DNA from: Salinibacterium sp. TMP30
GTDB taxonomy: Bacteria; Actinomycetota; Actinomycetes; Actinomycetales; Microbacteriaceae
Reading direction: 5' to 3'
DNA: 64,000 bases
Assembly (NCBI RefSeq): GCF_038397785.1
Contig: NZ_CP151642.1
Span: 1,364,001 to 1,428,000, forward strand
The notes below the pieces were generated by a model that searched no databases, had not been told where the DNA came from, and was given only the letters and a program-made list of their open reading frames with translations. Position 1 is the first letter of the stretch. The number at the start of each line of letters is the position of its first letter. Positions 61,607 through 64,000 of the stretch are shown piece by piece. Made by a program: the position numbers and the translations under genes.

Positions 61607-61915
61607 GTGTTATCGATGCTCACTGCTGCGACGCGTGTGCGGATCATTCTCGCTCTGCGGGAAGAAGAGCTCTCTGTGAATCACCTCGCTGATATCGTCC
61701 AGAAATCGCCGGCACCAGTGTCGCAGCACTTAGCGAAACTGCGACTAGCGAGGATCGTACTCATCCGTCAGGAGGGAATGAAAAACTTCTATTGGCTGGC
61801 AAACGAGCATGCGCGCAAACTGGTAACTGAGGCGGTCTTCCAAGCTGAGCACTCATTGAGCAGTGATCCGGCACACCACTGCGCCGCAAACCCCGCCTTT
61901 TCCGCGGATCGCTAG
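61607..61915 (+). CDS. ArsR/SmtB family metalloregulator
   Basis: A 102-residue winged-helix repressor. The recognition region reads LSVNHLADIVQKSPAPVSQHLAKLRLARIV, followed by the wing REGMKNFYWLANEH. The C-terminus has HH and Cys that could bind metal (DPAHHCAA). The start is the GTG at 61607 or the ATG at 61616; both are close to the APC stop. It overlaps the start of the MFS frame by one base. Confidence 0.85.
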   Translation: MLSMLTAATRVRIILALREEELSVNHLADIVQKSPAPVSQHLAKLRLARIVLIRQEGMKNFYWLANEHARKLVTEAVFQAEHSLSSDPAHHCAANPAFSADR

Positions 61916-63162
61916 TGCTGAAAGTACTGCGCAACCTTACGTACGCGAAACTGTTTTCCGCACAAGTGATCGCGCTACTCGGAACCGGCTTGCTCACAGT
62001 CGCCTTGGGCTTACTCGCATTCGACCTAGCGGGTGACGCGGCCGGTGCGGTTTTGGGCACCGCATTGACGATCAAAATGGTCGCCTACGTTGGGGTCGCT
62101 CCACTCAGTGCAGCGATCGTCGATCGGATGCCCAAGAAGGCGGTTCTCGTAACTGCAGACGCGGTGCGGGGTGGTGATTGCGCTCATGTTGCCCTTTGTC
62201 ACTGAAACCTGGCAAATTTATCTGCTGGTCTTCGTTTTGCAATCCGCACCGGCTACGTTCACTCCTGCCTTCCCATCCCTGATCCCTGCCGTGTTTGTGA
62301 GATCGCGGGCATATCCTCAAGCGCTGTCACTGTCGCGTCTGGCCTACGATTTTGAATCGCAATTGAGCCCACTGAGTGCGGCAGCGCTGCTCACGGTGGT
62401 CAGCTATAACAACCTCTTTGTGGGCACGGCAATCGGGTTCGCCGGATCCGCGACACTCGTGCTGGCGTCACGAATCCCCGTTCGCGCCGAGGAGCCAGTT
62501 TCGACGACGCTCTGGCAGCGACTCCCCCTCGGCCTAAAGATTTTTGCCCGCACAATACGCTGCGTTTCCTCTTGCTGACCAACGTGGTCGTTGCCGCGGG
62601 AACCGCCATCGTTCTCGTCAACTCCGTCGTTTACGCTCGCAGCGTTTTCGAGCTCGGCGGCTCGGCTCTCGCAATCATGCTGGCCTTTTTCGGCGTTGGA
62701 TCATTGCTGATTGCACTCAACATTCCCCCGCTCGTAGAACGTTTCGGAGTGATCCGTACAATTATCACCAGCACGTTGCTAATCACGATTGGGCTGAGCG
62801 CTGCGGTCATCGTCACTGCAGTCGCCGCCCCTTCTTCGAGCGGATGGGGTTGGCTTCTGGCAACGTGGATGATGCTCGGGATGGGTACGTCTCTCGTCAA
62901 CACCCCGTCGTCTCGACTGCTAGCGGATGCCTCAACACCCGCTAATCGCAACCTCGTCTATACGGCACAGTTCGCGCTCTCGCACGCCTGCTTCCTTGTC
63001 ACTTATCCCATCGCGGGATTGATTGGTGCCAGTAGCCTCACGCTCGCAGTTCTCGTGCTGTTAGCCGTCGCAGTAGTCACGACCGTCAGCGCAACAGCAT
63101 TCGCTTTCGCGCACAGACTGCGCCACACAAGTGAACAGTCTGCAGCCGCTACGGCCGGCTGA
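61915..63162 (+). pseudogene. MFS transporter gene with two frameshifts
   Basis: Three collinear frames make one MFS transporter of about 415 residues. Frame one (MLKVLRNLTYAKLF) runs to VTADAVR near 62168. The homology continues one base later as VVIALMLPFVTE, which fits one extra G in the GGGG run at 62168-62171. That frame runs to GLKIFARTIRC, while the expected continuation (TLRFLLLTNVVVAAG) is back in frame one from about 62555, so a base is lost near 62545. The remaining frame ends normally at 63162. Either real decay or sequence errors. Confidence 0.72.
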
Positions 63163-63393
63163 CCCCGGCGCGAATGGTTTCACTAAGGCAGGAAGACCCC
63201 ATCTCCCGACAAAAGCAGCTCTGACTCCGCCATATAGTATTCGGTCGCTTCTCGGAAGCCTGAAGAGGTTGCCCCGTCGTTTTGCCTCTGTGCAAAATCG
63301 ATGTGTCATCGCTGACGGTGAAACGGTGAGTGGAATGGTGTTCCACGATGGGTGAAGCATCCTGTTCTTGTGCCCGAATCTAAGAAACCGCGA

Positions 63394-63434
63394 TGCGGTG
63401 GTGTTCCGGTGCGGTTCACCGGAACACCACCGCA
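63394..63434. terminator. Intrinsic terminator, perfect hairpin
   Basis: An 18-bp perfect stem (63394-63411 with 63417-63434) around a 5-base loop lies 24 bases past the stop of the minus-strand solute-binding protein gene. Confidence 0.75.
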
Positions 63435-63458
63435 GGTCTTGCTTAGTCGAACCTTGTG

Positions 63459-64000
63459 CTACTGGGTGAAGCCAATGTCCTCCATATGCAGGCTCAGGGT
63501 CGGTGTGATGACCGAACCGGAAACCTTGTTACTCATCAGGTAATTGAGAGTCTCATAGTGCGTGAACACCAGAGGAGCCGCCTCAGTAACCTGCGCCCGG
63601 ATCTGCGCGTATAGGTCTGCGCGCTCCGTGTCATCCGTGCTTGTGGCTGCCTTCTCGATGAGAGTGTCAACAGCCGGATCGGAGTAACCTGTCGTGTTAA
63701 TCGGGCCGCCTGACTTAATTACAAGTGAATAGAAGTTGTCCGGATCGATGGTGCGCTCTTGGTAGGCACTAGTGATCTGGTAGTCGCCGGAAACGAAAGA
63801 GTCGTACCAGACAGAAACATCGACGGCCTTAATCGTCATGTCTACGCCGATAGCCTTCAACTGGTCACGAACAACCTGGCCGGTCTTGAGCAGCTCGGGG
63901 TACTGCGACAGCCCAAGGTACTCAACGGTCAACCCATCTGCGTAGCCGGCTTCAGCCAAGAGTTCCTTTGCGCGTACAGTATCTGGGGTCGCCCCGAAGA
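63459..64000 (-). CDS. ABC transporter solute-binding protein, family 5 (C-terminal part)
   Basis: C-terminal 180 residues of a peptide/nickel-type extracellular solute-binding protein. The stretch AKELLAEAGYADGLTVEYL is typical of the last third of SBP family 5, followed by QVVRDQLKAIGVDMTIKAVD and PLVFTHYETLNYL near the end. The N-terminus, including any lipobox, lies beyond the right edge. The frame stays open to the end of the window. Cargo unknown; no permease genes are visible. Confidence 0.88.
   Translation of the reverse strand, partial: FGATPDTVRAKELLAEAGYADGLTVEYLGLSQYPELLKTGQVVRDQLKAIGVDMTIKAVDVSVWYDSFVSGDYQITSAYQERTIDPDNFYSLVIKSGGPINTTGYSDPAVDTLIEKAATSTDDTERADLYAQIRAQVTEAAPLVFTHYETLNYLMSNKVSGSVITPTLSLHMEDIGFTQ

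Noticed and set aside
63131-63355. Small gene between the MFS pseudogene and the solute-binding protein
   Set aside because: Overlaps the MFS end in another frame and has no family resemblance or ribosome site.
1-64000. CRISPR arrays, insertion sequences, phage genes, rRNA
   Set aside because: No regularly spaced repeats, transposase or integrase motifs, or rRNA sequence were seen in reading.

Overview
The window is a gene-dense stretch of a high-GC Gram-positive chromosome. Actinobacterial hallmarks are RbpA, PafB/PafC, HelY, an Lnt-Ppm1 pair, an ImuA/ImuB/DnaE2 mutagenesis cassette under an actinobacterial-type SOS box, and an Eis-like acetyltransferase. A DUF5997/LysR-like pair and the general gene style point to Microbacteriaceae, the moderate-GC psychrotolerant or aquatic kind. 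That family call is inference; the phylum is secure. Almost everything is chromosomal housekeeping. No insertion sequence, integrase, phage gene, CRISPR array or rRNA was seen; one tRNA (Leu-GAG) is present.

Layout. 1-5.8 kb: end of a desaturase, an SGNH hydrolase, a GlsB/YeaQ membrane protein, DinB, a DEAD/DEAH helicase with a damage-type promoter, and CspA. 5.9-11.8 kb: the DNA-damage mutagenesis operon imuA-imuB-dnaE2 on the minus strand, headed by a perfect LexA-type box. 11.9-13.8 kb: a drug-exporter-type ABC pair. 13.9-17.9 kb: an unusual locus with two degenerate SGNH paralogues (one fused to GAF) flanking a LysR effector domain without a helix-turn-helix that is divergent from DUF5997, followed by a zinc-ribbon DarT-like ADP-ribosyltransferase with no DarG. 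17.9-32.9 kb: Eis-type GNAT, M18 aminopeptidase, ZIP transporter, RNase HI, a second ABC exporter, glutathione peroxidase, a J-domain/NERD protein, APC and SulP transporters, a UbiB-type kinase and PadR. 32.9-34 kb: a decayed DUF998 gene, a terminator and tRNA-Leu.

34-49 kb is conserved actinobacterial synteny: M20 peptidase, UppP, PAC2, HAD, TrmI, FKBP lipoprotein, PafB, PafC, two small membrane proteins, TatA, TatC, HelY, Lnt, Ppm1, RbpA. The pupylation/proteasome genes that usually lie between trmI and pafB are absent. 49-54.7 kb: GDPD-SPFH-NfeD operon, two SDRs, Nudix and a UPF0303 protein. 55-63.2 kb: a copper-resistance-like island (ZIP pseudogene, CsoR-type operator, CopB P-type ATPase, DUF6153, DUF305, F510_1955-type propeller, APC permease, ArsR, frameshifted MFS). 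The end is a truncated family-5 solute-binding protein.

Regulatory themes. Many genes start directly downstream of a TANNNT hexamer with 6-8 bases between it and ATG/GTG, which is the architecture of leaderless actinobacterial transcripts; this also fixes several start codons. Two damage-response inputs appear: a LexA box on imuA-imuB-dnaE2 and a PafBC-like (RecA-NDp) promoter on the helicase, while pafB-pafC themselves lie in the same window.
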